Assembly: GCA_902598405.1 (NCBI GenBank) | Contig: CACKBQ010000003.1 | Span: forward strand, 1-64,000 | Source: an uncultured Pelagibacteraceae bacterium | GTDB taxonomy: Bacteria > Pseudomonadota > Alphaproteobacteria > Pelagibacterales > AG-422-B15 | DNA: 64,000 nucleotides | Direction: 5' to 3' | In this document: positions 22,455 to 34,390 of the stretch, piece after piece | Layout: each line of letters begins with the position of its first letter | How positions within the stretch are numbered: the first letter of the stretch is position 1 | The notes under the pieces: model-generated | What the model was told of the DNA's origin: nothing | The model's input: only the letters and a program-made list of their open reading frames with translations | Database searches by the model: none | Position numbers and translations under genes: made by a program

Positions 22455-25415
22455 TTATTCAATCGGCAGTTTAAATTTAACTAATGTTACGCCATCCTTG
22501 TGTTTTTTAATTTCATTTATATCGCTCTCTACAGCCAGCTTTATAATATTGGCTTGGTTTTCTGCATGACGATTAGCTATACCAGTAGCAGGAGATGCGG
22601 ATGCCTTTCTACCTATAAATAGTAGTTCTTTATATTTTCCTGTTATTACCTGTAATACTGACTCAATACGATGTTTAACAAATCTGAAGGCTCCCATATT
22701 TGATGGCTCTTCTTGAACCCAAATTATTTCAGCATTTGGAAACTGTAACACTTCTTCTTTTAAAACTTCATAAGGAAATGGATACAATTGATCAAATCTT
22801 AAAATGTGTACATTATCTTTTTTTAATTTTTCAAGATGATCATCAAGCTCAAAATATATTTTTCCAGAACATAAAAGCAATCTATTTACTTTTGATTTTT
22901 GATCTGAAGTCAGTTCTTTTCTTAAAATTCGATGAAAGGTTGATCCATTTGTAAATTCTTCAATGCTAGATGTATTTTTTTTGTGCCTTAATGTAGATTT
23001 AGGTGTCATGATAACCAGTGGTTTTCTGAAATCTCTATGAAGCTGTCTTCTTAGAGCATGAAAATAATTTGCGGGTGAAGTACAATTAACAACTTGAATA
23101 TTGTCCTCGGCACACATTTGTAAAAATCTCTCTAATCTTCCACTTGTGTGTTCAGGCCCCTGGCCTTCATGGCCGTGTGGCAAAAGCAATGTCAGACCTG
23201 ACATTCTTAACCATTTTCTCTCACCAGTAGTTATAAATTGGTCAATTATTGTCTGAGCATTGTTTGCAAAGTCACCAAATTGACCCTCCCAAAGCACTAG
23301 AGTTCTTGGATCAACTTGTGAATAACCATATTCGAAACCCAAAACACCATACTCAGATAAAAAACTATCAATGATTTCAAAAAATCCTTGTTTTTCTCTA
23401 AAATGTCTCAATGGTACAAATCTTTTCTCGCTTACTTGATCATAAAGAACTGCATGTCTTTGACTAAAAGTGCCTCTGCCCGAGTCTTGACCTGAAAGCC
23501 TTACTCCATAACCTTCTGATAGCAATGAAGCAAATGCAAGAGACTCAGCAGTTGCCCAGTCAATTCCATTACCTGTTAGTATACTTGATAATCTATCATC
23601 ATAAATTTTTTTTATTCTTCTATGTGGGTTAAAGTTTTCTGGAATGGTGTGTATTTCTTCCCCAATTTTTAAAAGCTCATTTTCAGTAATAGCTGTTTTA
23701 CCTCTTCTTGCATCGATTGACGCTACCGTTATACCTTTCCATGAACCTTCAAGCCAGTCAGCTTTATTTGGCTTATACGACTTTGCAAATTTTAACTCTT
23801 CATTCAATTTACTGGCGTAAATTGATCTTTCATTTTTAACATCGTCATTAGTTAAAACACCTTCTTCAATAAGTTTTTTTTCATAAATTTTAAGAGTAGA
23901 CGGGTGAGATTTAATTTTTTGATACATTAGCGGCTGTGTAAATTCTGGTAAATCCATTTCATTATGGCCAGATCGACGATAACAAAACATATCTACTACA
24001 ACGTCAGTTTTAAATTTATTTCTAAATTCAACTGCTAGTCTGCATACATGAACGACTGCTTCAACATCATCTCCATTAACATGAAATATCGGCGCCTGTA
24101 TGATTTTTGCTATTTCGGTACAGTACGGAGCTGAACGACCATAATGTGGCATTGTGGTGAAACCTATTTGATTGTTAATAACAAAATGAATTGTACCTCC
24201 TGTGCGAAAACCCCGTAATTGCGACATCGCAAAAGTTTCTGCAACAACACCTTGCCCAGCCATTGCAGCATCACCATGAATTAATAGTCCTATTACTCTG
24301 TCGTTTGTTTTATCTTGAAGCAATGTTTGCTCAGCTCTAACTTTTCCTATCACTACGGGATCCACTGCCTCCAAATGTGATGGGTTTGGCGTCAAAGAAA
24401 GATGAATTTTTTTATCATCAAACTCTCTATCACTTGAAATCCCTAAATGGTACTTCACGTCGCCGGATCCTAAAACTTCATTGGGATCCTCTCCTCCACC
24501 CTCAAATTTTGCCATAATTGATCGCAAGGGAACTTCCATAACAGATGAAAGCAGGGTTAATCTTCCACGATGTGCGGTTCCTATATATATGTCCTCGACT
24601 CCTGCTAAGCAGCTTTGTTTAATTATTTGCTCAATGCCTGGGACAGTCGACTCACTGCCAACGAGCCCAAACCTTTTGGTGCCTATAAATTTTTTATCAA
24701 GGAATTGCTCGAACATTTCAGCTTCAAGCAAACGTTTGAATATTGCTTTCTTACCGTTTGAGGTAAACTGTGTTTTATTTCTAACCTCCTCTATTCTTTC
24801 TTGAACCCATTGCTTTTGATCAGCATCTTGAATATGAACAAATTCAACACCTATAGATCCGCAATAAGTTTCCTTAAGTATGTCAATTATATTTCTGAGT
24901 TTAGCAAAGTTTAGACCAAGACTTCCGTCAATAAAAATTTCTTTATCAAGGTCATTTTCTTTGAAACCATAATTTCTATAATCAAGTTCAGAATATGTTT
25001 TAATTTCTTTTAAATTTAGTGGATCCAGATTTGATGCAAGATGACCATTAACTCTATAAGCTCTGATAAGTCTTATTGCTCTTATTGAGTCAAAAACCTG
25101 TTCTTTAAATACTTCACTCGTAACAATGTTATCTTTATTTAATATTTGGGACTCTATTTTGATTTCACTCTCATTAATATTTTCTAAAGTATCTTCTTCA
25201 TTATTGGTTTCTAATTTTTGAGATGCCCAACTAGCACGAAGAATATTTTGTTGATTTAAGTTATCTGTAATGCCAGAAAAAAAAGTTCTCCAATCATCTG
25301 GAATGTCAGCGGGATTATTTTGAAATCTTTCGAACATTTGTTCGATATAAACTGCGTTTGCACCGTGCAGGAAAGATGTTTTATCAAAAATATCGTTTAT
25401 GGATGACTTTGTCAT
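22455..25415 (-). CDS. sucA: 2-oxoglutarate dehydrogenase E1
   Basis: 986-aa ORF; GMAHRGRL-like 'GTAHRGRLTLLSSV', 'HGHEGQGPEHTSGRLERFLQ'. Confidence 0.98.
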   Translation of the reverse strand: MTKSSINDIFDKTSFLHGANAVYIEQMFERFQNNPADIPDDWRTFFSGITDNLNQQNILRASWASQKLETNNEEDTLENINESEIKIESQILNKDNIVTSEVFKEQVFDSIRAIRLIRAYRVNGHLASNLDPLNLKEIKTYSELDYRNYGFKENDLDKEIFIDGSLGLNFAKLRNIIDILKETYCGSIGVEFVHIQDADQKQWVQERIEEVRNKTQFTSNGKKAIFKRLLEAEMFEQFLDKKFIGTKRFGLVGSESTVPGIEQIIKQSCLAGVEDIYIGTAHRGRLTLLSSVMEVPLRSIMAKFEGGGEDPNEVLGSGDVKYHLGISSDREFDDKKIHLSLTPNPSHLEAVDPVVIGKVRAEQTLLQDKTNDRVIGLLIHGDAAMAGQGVVAETFAMSQLRGFRTGGTIHFVINNQIGFTTMPHYGRSAPYCTEIAKIIQAPIFHVNGDDVEAVVHVCRLAVEFRNKFKTDVVVDMFCYRRSGHNEMDLPEFTQPLMYQKIKSHPSTLKIYEKKLIEEGVLTNDDVKNERSIYASKLNEELKFAKSYKPNKADWLEGSWKGITVASIDARRGKTAITENELLKIGEEIHTIPENFNPHRRIKKIYDDRLSSILTGNGIDWATAESLAFASLLSEGYGVRLSGQDSGRGTFSQRHAVLYDQVSEKRFVPLRHFREKQGFFEIIDSFLSEYGVLGFEYGYSQVDPRTLVLWEGQFGDFANNAQTIIDQFITTGERKWLRMSGLTLLLPHGHEGQGPEHTSGRLERFLQMCAEDNIQVVNCTSPANYFHALRRQLHRDFRKPLVIMTPKSTLRHKKNTSSIEEFTNGSTFHRILRKELTSDQKSKVNRLLLCSGKIYFELDDHLEKLKKDNVHILRFDQLYPFPYEVLKEEVLQFPNAEIIWVQEEPSNMGAFRFVKHRIESVLQVITGKYKELLFIGRKASASPATGIANRHAENQANIIKLAVESDINEIKKHKDGVTLVKFKLPIE

Positions 25416-25429
25416 TAAGCAGATTAATT

Positions 25430-26311
25430 TTAGTTTTGATTCTTTAATACCTCAAGTAAAGTTGATCCTAAAGCTGCTGGAGAATTTGAAATTTGAATCC
25501 CAGCACTCTTCATGGCTTCAATTTTATCTTCTGCTCCACCTTTCCCTCCAGATACAATTGCTCCAGCGTGTCCCATTCTTCTTCCTGGAGGGGCTGACGT
25601 TCCTGCAATAAATCCAACGGTTGGCTTTTTTACCTTTTCTTTTCTCAAAAATTCAGCTGCTTCTTCCTCAGCTGAACCGCCAATTTCACCAATCATGATT
25701 ATCGATTCAGTTTCCGGATCAGATAAGAAAAGTTCCAAACAATCAATAAAGTTTGTTCCATTCACTGGATCGCCCCCTATTCCAATACAGGTGGATTGTC
25801 CAAGACCTTCCACTGTTGTTTGATAAACTGCTTCATAAGTTAGTGTTCCAGACCTAGATACAATTCCTACGTTTCCCTTTTGATGAATGTGCGCTGGCAT
25901 TATACCAATCTTACACTCATCGGGAGTTATGACTCCCGGACAATTGGGGCCAATGAGGCGTGATTTGGAAGATCTTAATTTATCTTTGACCTCTAGCATA
26001 TCCATAACAGGAATTCCCTCTGTTATACAAACTATTAGCTCCATCTCACTATCTATTGCTTCTAAAATTGCTTTTGCGGCAAATGGGGGAGGAACATAAA
26101 TTACAGTGGCATTTGCTTCTGTTTTATCTTTAGCTTCTTTTACTGTATCAAATACTGGCAACCCTAAGTGCTCAGTTCCTCCCTTTTTTGGAGTAACTCC
26201 ACCAACCATGTTAGTGCCATATTTAATTGCCTGTTCTGAATGAAAGGTACCTTGTGATCCGGTGAAACCCTGACAAATAACTTTTGTATCTTTGTTAACT
26301 ATTACTGACAT
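25430..26311 (-). CDS. sucD: Succinate-CoA ligase alpha subunit
   Basis: [29 protein letters not shown]...[16 protein letters not shown]. Confidence 0.98.
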   Translation of the reverse strand: MSVIVNKDTKVICQGFTGSQGTFHSEQAIKYGTNMVGGVTPKKGGTEHLGLPVFDTVKEAKDKTEANATVIYVPPPFAAKAILEAIDSEMELIVCITEGIPVMDMLEVKDKLRSSKSRLIGPNCPGVITPDECKIGIMPAHIHQKGNVGIVSRSGTLTYEAVYQTTVEGLGQSTCIGIGGDPVNGTNFIDCLELFLSDPETESIIMIGEIGGSAEEEAAEFLRKEKVKKPTVGFIAGTSAPPGRRMGHAGAIVSGGKGGAEDKIEAMKSAGIQISNSPAALGSTLLEVLKNQN

Positions 26312-27468
26312 TAAACTAGCTTGACTATTTTTTTTGCTGCATCATCTAAATCATTGGCAGAAATAATTTCGATACTTGAATTATCAAGAATTTTTTTACC
26401 TTCATCAACATTTGTGCCTTCAAGTCTAACTACAAGCGGTACAGAGATTTCTAATTCTTTTGCAGCAGCAACAATTCCTTCAGCAATGATGTCACATCTC
26501 ATGATTCCACCAAAGATATTAACTAAGATGCCTTTTACACCTTTATCAGAAAGAATAATTTTAAATGCACTCGAAACCTTTTCTTTAGAAGCTCCACCAC
26601 CAACATCAAGAAAGTTGGCGGGCTCACCACCATACATTTTAATAATATCTAAGCTAGCCATTGCCAAGCCTGCGCCATTGACCATACAGCCTATATTCCC
26701 ATCCAATTTTATATATGCGAGATCATATTTTGATGCCTCTCTTTCATATTCATCCTCTTCATTCTCATCCCTTAATTCCTCAATTTCTGGATGGCGGTAT
26801 AAAGCATTATCATCAAAGTTAACTTTAGCATCGAGACACAATAGTTTGTTAGTCTCAGTTATAATCAAAGGATTAACTTCAACAAGACTTGCATCTTTTT
26901 CTAAAAAAAATTTATACATATTTTTTATAAGATCAGAAAGTTGGCCCTCAAGCTCTTTTTTGAGTTCAAAAGCTTTACTAATTGTATTTATATCATTTTC
27001 AGTAACGCCTATTGAAGGCTCTATTTGAACTGTTGTTATATTTTCTGGGGTATCTTTTGCAACTGCTTCAATGTCCATACCTCCCATCTTAGATACAATA
27101 AAGGCAACTTTGCTTGTCGCTCTGTCTAACAAACAAGAAAGGTATAATTCTTTTTTAATATCCGACCCATTTTCAATGTAGATACGTTTTACTTCTTTTC
27201 CTGCTGGGCCTGTTTGAGGCGTTATTAAATTCATACCAAACATTTTTTCAGCCTCATTTACAGCTTCTTCTTTTGAAGAAACTACTTTAACGCCCCCACC
27301 TTTACCTCTGCCACCTGCATGAATTTGCGCTTTAACAACCCAAATTGGACCCTTAACTTTTCCTACTGCTTCATTTATCTGACTTTTTTCATATGCAACG
27401 CTTCCTTTGGACACAGGAATATCATAACCGTCAAATAATTCCTTTGCTTGATGTTCGTGTATATTCAT
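26311..27468 (-). CDS. sucC: Succinate-CoA ligase beta subunit
   Basis: [12 protein letters not shown]...[17 protein letters not shown]. Confidence 0.98.
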   Translation of the reverse strand: MNIHEHQAKELFDGYDIPVSKGSVAYEKSQINEAVGKVKGPIWVVKAQIHAGGRGKGGGVKVVSSKEEAVNEAEKMFGMNLITPQTGPAGKEVKRIYIENGSDIKKELYLSCLLDRATSKVAFIVSKMGGMDIEAVAKDTPENITTVQIEPSIGVTENDINTISKAFELKKELEGQLSDLIKNMYKFFLEKDASLVEVNPLIITETNKLLCLDAKVNFDDNALYRHPEIEELRDENEEDEYEREASKYDLAYIKLDGNIGCMVNGAGLAMASLDIIKMYGGEPANFLDVGGGASKEKVSSAFKIILSDKGVKGILVNIFGGIMRCDIIAEGIVAAAKELEISVPLVVRLEGTNVDEGKKILDNSSIEIISANDLDDAAKKIVKLV

Positions 27469-28431
27469 TTATTTAAGTGAAGGATCAATATTTTTTGCAG
27501 CCTCAAATAGCTCACTGACTGCTTCGATTGAAGTTTTAAAATATTTTTCTTCTTCTTCGTCTAAATCAAGTTCAACAACTTTTTCAATTCCAGCTGAGCC
27601 AATAACAACAGGAACTCCAACATATAAATCTGAAACACCATATTCACCATTTAAATATGCTGCGCATGGTAACGTTTTTTTCTTATCATTTAGATATGAG
27701 TCGGCCATTTCAATTCCTGATGCTGCCGGCCCATAAAAAGCGGATCCGGTTTCCAATAACTTTACAACTTCGGCTCCACCTTTTCTCGTCCTATCAATAA
27801 TCTCGTCAAGCCTAGCCTTTGAAATTTTTCCTTTATTCACTAAATCAGTCAGGTTTTCACCACTAACCATAGTTCTATTTGGAACTGGTACCATTGTATC
27901 ACCATGGCCACCAAGAACAAATGAGTCTACTTCGCTAATTGGAACGTTCAATTCTTGTGATAAGAAATATTTAAAACGTGAAGTATCTAAAACTCCAGCC
28001 ATACCGACAACTTTATTTTTTGGAAGTCCTGAATATTTTTGAAGAGCCATAACGATTACATCCAATGGATTTGTAATACAAATAACGAAGGCATTAGGAG
28101 AAGTTGATTTTATACCTTCAGCTACTTGCTTGATAATTTTTAAGTTTGTTCCCAAAAGGTCGTCTCTAGTCATTCCTGGTTTTCGAGGAACTCCAGCTGT
28201 TATAATTATAACATCAGAGTCACTTGTATCCTCATAATTATCAGTACCAGACAAGGAAACATTAAAACCATCTATGGCTGAGGACTGCGCTATATCAAGA
28301 GCTTTACCTTTTGCCAGTCCAGACATCAAATCAAAAAGAACCACATCTCCAAGCTCTTTCATGGCAGCTAAATGAGCAAGTGTGCCTCCAATTTGCCCAG
28401 CTCCTATAAGTGATATTTTTTTACTTGTCAT
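27469..28431 (-). CDS. mdh: Malate dehydrogenase
   Basis: [30 protein letters not shown]. Confidence 0.97.
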   Translation of the reverse strand: MTSKKISLIGAGQIGGTLAHLAAMKELGDVVLFDLMSGLAKGKALDIAQSSAIDGFNVSLSGTDNYEDTSDSDVIIITAGVPRKPGMTRDDLLGTNLKIIKQVAEGIKSTSPNAFVICITNPLDVIVMALQKYSGLPKNKVVGMAGVLDTSRFKYFLSQELNVPISEVDSFVLGGHGDTMVPVPNRTMVSGENLTDLVNKGKISKARLDEIIDRTRKGGAEVVKLLETGSAFYGPAASGIEMADSYLNDKKKTLPCAAYLNGEYGVSDLYVGVPVVIGSAGIEKVVELDLDEEEEKYFKTSIEAVSELFEAAKNIDPSLK

Positions 28432-28492
28432 GATGAGTTTATAGCTCGGTAAACTAACTAGATAGCGATTAAAATCAAGATAAATTAAATAT

Positions 28493-29986
28493 TTACTTCA
28501 TTGTTGGAATGGTAAATTCAGCACCTTTCCTAATACCAGTTGGCCATCTCGAAGTAACAGTTTTGAGACGCGTAAAGAACCTTACTCCGTCCATACCATG
28601 CATTGCATGATCCCCAAATAAGGATCTTTTCCAACCACCAAAGCTATGAAAAGCCATGGGTACTGGTATGGGAACATTCACTCCAACCATTCCAATTTTG
28701 CATTGATTAGCAAAAGCTCTAGCTGTGTCACCATCACGAGTATAAATAGTGGTGCCGTTTCCGAATTCATGATCGTTAACCATTTTTAAAGCATCGTCAA
28801 AAGTAGGTTGTCGTACAACAGATAATACAGGTCCAAATATTTCTTCTCTATATATCTTCATATCTTCCTTAACATGATCAAATAAACAGCCTCCGATGAA
28901 GTATCCATTTTCATAACCTTGAAGAGATATTGATCTTCCATCCACTATAAGATCAGCTCCTTCAGCAACTCCAGAGTCAACATAGTTTTTTACTTTTGAT
29001 AAATGTACATCACTGATGAGTGGACCCATTTCAACTTCTGGATCTGTTCCGGGGCCAACTTTAAGTCCTTGAACGCGAGGGGTAAGCTTTTCAATTAATT
29101 TATCACCCACATCACCAACAGCTACAGCAACAGAGAGAGCCATGCATCGCTCTCCTGCAGATCCATACCCTGCGCCGATCAGACCATCAACAACTTGGTC
29201 TAAATCTGCATCAGGCATTACAACCATATGATTTTTTGCACCTCCTAATGACTGGACGCGCTTATTGTGTTTAGAAGATGTATGATAAATGTACTCAGCA
29301 ACTGGAGTCGAGCCAACAAAACTAACTGATGCAACTTCAGGATCGGTGATCAGAAGATCTACTGCTTCTTTATCGCCGTTAACCACATTGAAAACACCAT
29401 CTGGTAACCCTGCTTCTTTAAGTAAATCTCCCATCATGTATGGAACCGTTGGATCTTTTTCACTCGGTTTTAAAATAAATGAATTACCGCATGCAATAGA
29501 CATAACAAACATCCACATTGGAACCATAGCAGGAAAATTGAAAGGTGAAATTCCCACACAAACCCCAAGAGGCTGTCGCATACTCCAGCTGTCGATATTT
29601 GATCCGACGTTTTCAGAATATTCTCCTTTAAGCAAATGAGGAATACCACAAGCAAACTCAACTACTTCCATGCCTCTTGTTATTGAGCCAACTGAGTCTG
29701 ATAAAATTTTTCCATGCTCTGTTGTTAATTCCAGAGCTAATTTGTCCATATCTCTGAGAATTAAATCTTTGAATTTAAATAAAACTCGAGACCTAGTCAG
29801 TGATGGAGTAACAGCCCATTCTTTACCTGCTTTGACTGCACAACTTATTGCCACGGATACATCTTCTTTGTTAGCAAAGTTAACTTCTCTTATTTTTTCT
29901 CCATTTGCAGGGTTATATACGTCACCAAATCTATCTGACTTACTCACGTACTCTTTACCATTAATAAAATGATTAACAATATTCAT
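28493..29986 (-). CDS. mmsA: Methylmalonate-semialdehyde dehydrogenase (CoA-acylating) family
   Basis: ALDH family with '[19 protein letters not shown]', 'NHFINGKEY'; MmsA-like. Confidence 0.88.
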   Translation of the reverse strand: MNIVNHFINGKEYVSKSDRFGDVYNPANGEKIREVNFANKEDVSVAISCAVKAGKEWAVTPSLTRSRVLFKFKDLILRDMDKLALELTTEHGKILSDSVGSITRGMEVVEFACGIPHLLKGEYSENVGSNIDSWSMRQPLGVCVGISPFNFPAMVPMWMFVMSIACGNSFILKPSEKDPTVPYMMGDLLKEAGLPDGVFNVVNGDKEAVDLLITDPEVASVSFVGSTPVAEYIYHTSSKHNKRVQSLGGAKNHMVVMPDADLDQVVDGLIGAGYGSAGERCMALSVAVAVGDVGDKLIEKLTPRVQGLKVGPGTDPEVEMGPLISDVHLSKVKNYVDSGVAEGADLIVDGRSISLQGYENGYFIGGCLFDHVKEDMKIYREEIFGPVLSVVRQPTFDDALKMVNDHEFGNGTTIYTRDGDTARAFANQCKIGMVGVNVPIPVPMAFHSFGGWKRSLFGDHAMHGMDGVRFFTRLKTVTSRWPTGIRKGAEFTIPTMK

Positions 29987-29995
29987 CTAAATTAC

Positions 29996-31003
29996 CTAGA
30001 TTTCAAAACTTTCGCCTATAGCCTCACAGCTTTTGGCCCACAGCATGCTCTTGACTTCAGGATTATCATAAAAAGACTCAAGTGAAAAAGATTTTGCTTT
30101 ACCTTTCATTCCTTTTAAACCAGGCCCTACCATTGAGCCTGAATTAATTTTAGGATCTGCAATACATCTTAGGAGACCCAAAGTTCCATCTTTTTCAGAC
30201 TGCCCAAACTTCATTAAATATTTTGTAAAAAAACTGCCCATTCCGCCATCCGCTACTGTTGTAGATTGTAAATCACTTTCTGCAAGACCCGGATGAGCAA
30301 CCATCGCTCTAATTTTTGAATTATTTTTTTGCAACTTTTCATGCAAACATGCAGTGAATGCAGCATTAGCAAGCTTTGTCTGGGCATAACGCTCCCATCG
30401 GCCACCACCAAACATCAAATTACCTCCATCTCCACCTAAGTTGCCACCTTTTTTTTCAAGAAACTTTTCTTTAAGTCTTTTTGTTTGAAAGCGTGCAATA
30501 CTAGAATGATTAACTATTCTTGCTTCATCCCTTAATTGTGATGCTTTTTCTAGTAAGGGCATACATAATTTAGTTAGAAGAAAATGGGACAAGTGATTAG
30601 TTTGCATTTGTACATCAAAGCCGTCGATTGTGGCTTTATCTTTAAGAGCCATTACGCCCGCATTATTGCATAATACATCAAGGCCATCGCTACATATTTC
30701 ATTAATTTTTGGAAATGCAGTTTTTACCGAGTCAAAACTTTGTAGATCACAATCCACTCTGTGAAAATTTCCATTTGCACAATTTTGTCTAAGTAAATTT
30801 AAAGATGACTCGGCTCTAGTCGAAGGACGATTCAATAGTAGGACTTTAGCACCAAGCTTAGCTACTGACTCAGCAGCATAAAATCCAAGCCCAGAAGTTG
30901 TGCCTGTTATAGCAACTGTTTTATTCTCCATTGAAGGTAGTGAGTTGAATAAATCATCAAAATACTTAGTATCGAGATTAGGTTTAGTATAAGAATTTTT
31001 CAT
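29996..31003 (-). CDS. Short-chain dehydrogenase/reductase (retinol dehydrogenase-like)
   Basis: Rossmann TGTTSGLGFYAAESVAKLGAKVLLLNR, NNAGVM, YAQTKLAN. Confidence 0.85.
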   Translation of the reverse strand: MKNSYTKPNLDTKYFDDLFNSLPSMENKTVAITGTTSGLGFYAAESVAKLGAKVLLLNRPSTRAESSLNLLRQNCANGNFHRVDCDLQSFDSVKTAFPKINEICSDGLDVLCNNAGVMALKDKATIDGFDVQMQTNHLSHFLLTKLCMPLLEKASQLRDEARIVNHSSIARFQTKRLKEKFLEKKGGNLGGDGGNLMFGGGRWERYAQTKLANAAFTACLHEKLQKNNSKIRAMVAHPGLAESDLQSTTVADGGMGSFFTKYLMKFGQSEKDGTLGLLRCIADPKINSGSMVGPGLKGMKGKAKSFSLESFYDNPEVKSMLWAKSCEAIGESFEI

Positions 31004-31053
31004 ATAATGAAATATTCTAGATTAAATACAACTAATGGCAATGTTTGAAAATT

Positions 31054-31287
31054 ATGAGAAAACTTGACCTTCATGGATTTACACTTGAGGATGCTTATCA
31101 AGAATTCACTGACTTTATTTACGAAGCTTACCAAGGAAGTATACCCAAAGTAGAGGTCATAACAGGTAAAAGTGGACAAATCAGAAAAGAATTTCCTCAT
31201 TGGGCAGAAAGCAGTCACCAAATACAGTACATTGAACAGAGTTGGCATGAAGGCAGTTTTGTTGTCAAAATCCAGAGGAAATATTGA
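31054..31287 (+). CDS. Stand-alone Smr-domain protein
   Basis: MRKLDLHGFTLEDAYQEFTDFI...VITGKSGQIRKEFPHW (LDLHG and TGxG of Smr). ATG at 31054 preferred over the tracked TTG at 31045. Confidence 0.8.
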   Translation: MRKLDLHGFTLEDAYQEFTDFIYEAYQGSIPKVEVITGKSGQIRKEFPHWAESSHQIQYIEQSWHEGSFVVKIQRKY

Positions 31288-31355
31288 AATCAAGCTCTGT
31301 CATTTTGGCAAACTTATTAGAGTTTAATTAGAAAGTTTTACACTTATATGTATAA

Positions 31356-31414
31356 CTCAATGGTGGGTACGTAATATTTTCATAAAATCCCCTAATCAAC
31401 TGCCCGCCATTGAG
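31356..31414 (+). ncRNA. Candidate structured RNA: 14-bp stem-loop in the long convergent gap
   Basis: CTCAATGGTGGGTA (31356-31369) pairs with TGCCCGCCATTGAG (31401-31414) with two U-G wobbles on the + strand; nested ATTTT-CAT-AAAAT in the loop. Confidence 0.35.
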
Positions 31415-31421
31415 ATTTATA

Positions 31422-31502
31422 GTGTTTAATTATTTTATCGTAGTTGCAATTTTTATTTCAGTTCTGCTGGTAAGTATACTTTTTGATTTTACAATAATTT
31501 AA
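31422..31502 (+). CDS. Possible small hydrophobic peptide (26 aa, GTG start)
   Basis: Own translation: MFNYFIVVAIFISVLLVSILFDFTII*; starts 8 nt after the stem-loop and ends right at the sdhB stop. No clear Shine-Dalgarno, so speculative. Confidence 0.2.
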   Translation: MFNYFIVVAIFISVLLVSILFDFTII

Positions 31503-32279
31503 TTACTGCTGTGCTATCATTTGTTTGATACCAGCAATAGCCTTTGCGGGGTTGAGACCTTTTGGACAAGCTTGAGTGCAATTCATTATTGTATGGCATC
31601 TATAAACTTTAAACGTATCATCTAATTCTTTTAATCTCTCTTTTCTTTCCTCATCACGGCTATCTTGTAACCAACGATATGACTGAAGCAGGACTGCAGG
31701 GCCCAAATATTTGTCACTGTTCCACCAATAACTTGGGCATGAAGTTGAGCAACATGCACACAAGATGCATTCATACAAGCCATCTAATTTTTCACGGTCA
31801 TTTCTTGATTGAATATTTTCAGTATCGTTTGCGTTTTGTTTCTTATTCATAAGCCATGGCTTGATGGACTTTAATTGCTTATAGAGTGTTTTTAAATTTG
31901 TAACCAAGTCTTTTATAACTGGCATGTGAGGCAGAGGATAAATTTTTATGTCACCTTTCACATCACTAATTGCTTTGGTACAAGCAAGTGTATTTGTCCC
32001 ATCAATATTCATTGCACAAGAACCACATATGCCCTCGCGACATGATCGTCTAAAGGTTAATGAAGTATCAATTTCACTTTTGATTTTCATAACTGCGTCC
32101 AATACCATCGGACCACAATCGTCTAGATCAACTTCATAAGTGTCCATCCTTGGGTTTTTCCCATCGTCGGGAGACCAACGGTAGATTTTGAATTTTTTAG
32201 TATTTCCATTGCTTTTTTCAGACTTGTAATAATCACCGTCTGTTAATTTAGAATTGTCGGGAAGATTAAACTGAACCAT
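31503..32279 (-). CDS. sdhB: Succinate dehydrogenase iron-sulfur subunit
   Basis: [37 protein letters not shown]. Confidence 0.98.
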   Translation of the reverse strand: MVQFNLPDNSKLTDGDYYKSEKSNGNTKKFKIYRWSPDDGKNPRMDTYEVDLDDCGPMVLDAVMKIKSEIDTSLTFRRSCREGICGSCAMNIDGTNTLACTKAISDVKGDIKIYPLPHMPVIKDLVTNLKTLYKQLKSIKPWLMNKKQNANDTENIQSRNDREKLDGLYECILCACCSTSCPSYWWNSDKYLGPAVLLQSYRWLQDSRDEERKERLKELDDTFKVYRCHTIMNCTQACPKGLNPAKAIAGIKQMIAQQ

Positions 32280-34054
32280 TAATAAACTCTGGCCTTTGGC
32301 GCAATATATTTAACTTCGTTTGATAATGTGTATTCGTGAACTGATCTATAATCCAATTCACAACTCTTATCGTTCAGCCATGACATTGTATGCTTCATCC
32401 AATTTTTATCGTCTCTTTCCTTATAGTCTTCTCGAGCGTGAGCCCCTCTGCTTTCTTTTCTATTTAGTGCAGAGTTCATTGTAACTACAGCTTGTGCAAT
32501 TAGGTTTTTATATTCAAGTGTTTCTAACAAATCAGTATTCCATATAAGTGATTTGTCTTTAATTTTAATATTTTCTGAATTTAACCAAGTTTCTTCGATA
32601 AGTTTTTTTCCTTCAGACATAATCTCATCATCTCTAAAAACAGCGCAGTGTTTCTGCATAACTCTCTGCATTTGAGACCTTAATTCTGAAGTTGAAATAT
32701 CCCCATCAGAAGATCGTGTACTATCAAACCTTGCAATGACTTCATCGATTACATGGCTTGGAATTTCCTTATTGGGTTCGTCTTTATTTACCGTATCATT
32801 TATTCTATCTGCAGCTGCTTTGCCAAAAACCACTAAATCAATTAGAGAATTTGATCCGAGTCTATTTGCACCATGAACACTCACACAAGCAGCTTCACCA
32901 ACTGCCATCAAACCCTGTACGACTGTTTCATTTCCTTTTTCGAGGTTCATTACTTCTCCATGAAAATTTGTTGGAATTCCACCCATATTATAATGAACCG
33001 TAGGTATAATTGGAATTGGCTCTTTAGTTACATCAACTCCTGCGAAAACTTTTGCGGACTCTGAAATACCAGGCAATCTTTCTTCCAATATATCTGAGTC
33101 TATGTGATCAAGATGTAGATAAGCATGATCCTTATCTTTACCAACGCCTCTACCCTCTAAAATTTCTTTTGTTATAGAACGAGACACAACATCTCTTGAA
33201 GCTAAGTCTTTCGCTGATGGTGCGTATCTCTCCATGAAACGTTCGCCTTCACTGTTTACTAAATAACCGCCTTCTCCTCTTGCGCCCTCTGTTATAAGAC
33301 AGCCAACGCCATAAATACCTGTTGGATGAAATTGAACAAATTCCATATCTTGTAGAGGTAGGCCAGCTCTTAAAACCATAGCGTTACCATCGCCTGTGCA
33401 GGTGTGAGCTGAAGTTGCAGAAAAATAAACACGGCCATATCCACCAGATGCTAGTATTGTTTGTTTAGAATTAAATACATGTAATTTACCGTCCTCTAAA
33501 CACCATGCAACAACACCCCTGCATTCACCCTCAACCATTAATAAGTCCAAAACAAAATATTCAATATAATAGTCAACGTCGTGTTTTAATGATTGCCCGT
33601 ATAAAGTATGAATTATTGCATGGCCAGTTCGATCAGCAGCAGCACATGTTCTTTGTGCAGTACCTTCACCATAATTTTTGGTCATCCCTCCAAAGGCTCT
33701 TTGATAAATTTTTCCATCCTCTGTTCGACTAAATGGAACTCCATAATTCTCTAATTCTAAAACAGCTTTTGGTGCATTTTTGCACAAATACTCAATTGCA
33801 TCCTGATCCCCAAGCCAATCAGAGCCTTTCACGGTATCATACATGTGCCATCTCCAATCATCATCACCCATATTTCCAAGCGCAGCAGAGATGCCTCCCT
33901 GTGCTGCAACCGTATGACTTCTGGTTGGGAATACTTTTGAAATACAAGCAGTCTTGTAACCATTCTCAACAGCACCTACTGTCGCTCTCAAACCAGATCC
34001 ACCAGCACCAACAACAACTACATCGTAATCGTGATATTCAATTTCGTAATTCAT
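32279..34054 (-). CDS. sdhA: Succinate dehydrogenase flavoprotein subunit
   Basis: [35 protein letters not shown]. Confidence 0.99.
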   Translation of the reverse strand: MNYEIEYHDYDVVVVGAGGSGLRATVGAVENGYKTACISKVFPTRSHTVAAQGGISAALGNMGDDDWRWHMYDTVKGSDWLGDQDAIEYLCKNAPKAVLELENYGVPFSRTEDGKIYQRAFGGMTKNYGEGTAQRTCAAADRTGHAIIHTLYGQSLKHDVDYYIEYFVLDLLMVEGECRGVVAWCLEDGKLHVFNSKQTILASGGYGRVYFSATSAHTCTGDGNAMVLRAGLPLQDMEFVQFHPTGIYGVGCLITEGARGEGGYLVNSEGERFMERYAPSAKDLASRDVVSRSITKEILEGRGVGKDKDHAYLHLDHIDSDILEERLPGISESAKVFAGVDVTKEPIPIIPTVHYNMGGIPTNFHGEVMNLEKGNETVVQGLMAVGEAACVSVHGANRLGSNSLIDLVVFGKAAADRINDTVNKDEPNKEIPSHVIDEVIARFDSTRSSDGDISTSELRSQMQRVMQKHCAVFRDDEIMSEGKKLIEETWLNSENIKIKDKSLIWNTDLLETLEYKNLIAQAVVTMNSALNRKESRGAHAREDYKERDDKNWMKHTMSWLNDKSCELDYRSVHEYTLSNEVKYIAPKARVY

Positions 34055-34058
34055 TAAG

Positions 34059-34388
34059 TTAACCTATAAAAATTAGTAGTAGAGACAAACAAACAAAAAT
34101 TAGTATTAGTAAAAAAAATATTGAAATTATTACATTTAATATCCTTTTAACCACATCAGAGTGAACATAATCATCAAGGATTTCGTGCACACCTGTATTC
34201 ATATGAATTAATCCTAAGACCGTGAAAATCAATATAAACCCTACACCCCATAAGTTGCTTAATTCACTCAGAATTAATTGATATGGCAGAGTGGAAAGGT
34301 GTATTATTTTTATGAATAAGTAAGCAACGAGTGGTAGTAGTAAAATCGTGCTCCATCGATGAAGTTTCCAAGTATTTTTGGCAGACAT
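34059..34388 (-). CDS. sdhD: Succinate dehydrogenase membrane anchor subunit
   Basis: [28 protein letters not shown]...[12 protein letters not shown]; start set at the internal Met because the tracked start (34460) overlaps sdhC. Confidence 0.88.
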   Translation of the reverse strand: MSAKNTWKLHRWSTILLLPLVAYLFIKIIHLSTLPYQLILSELSNLWGVGFILIFTVLGLIHMNTGVHEILDDYVHSDVVKRILNVIISIFFLLILIFVCLSLLLIFIG

Positions 34389-34390
34389 AG

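Noticed and set aside
26321-27028. 235-aa + strand ORF antisense to sucC
   Set aside because: Lies wholly inside the strongly conserved sucC frame; Ser/Leu/Ile-rich composition typical of antisense open frames; no recognisable domain.
33505-34062. Two + strand ORFs (33505..33732, 33733..34062) antisense to sdhA
   Set aside because: His/Gln-rich artefact of reading the sdhA complement; the sdhA protein is intact.
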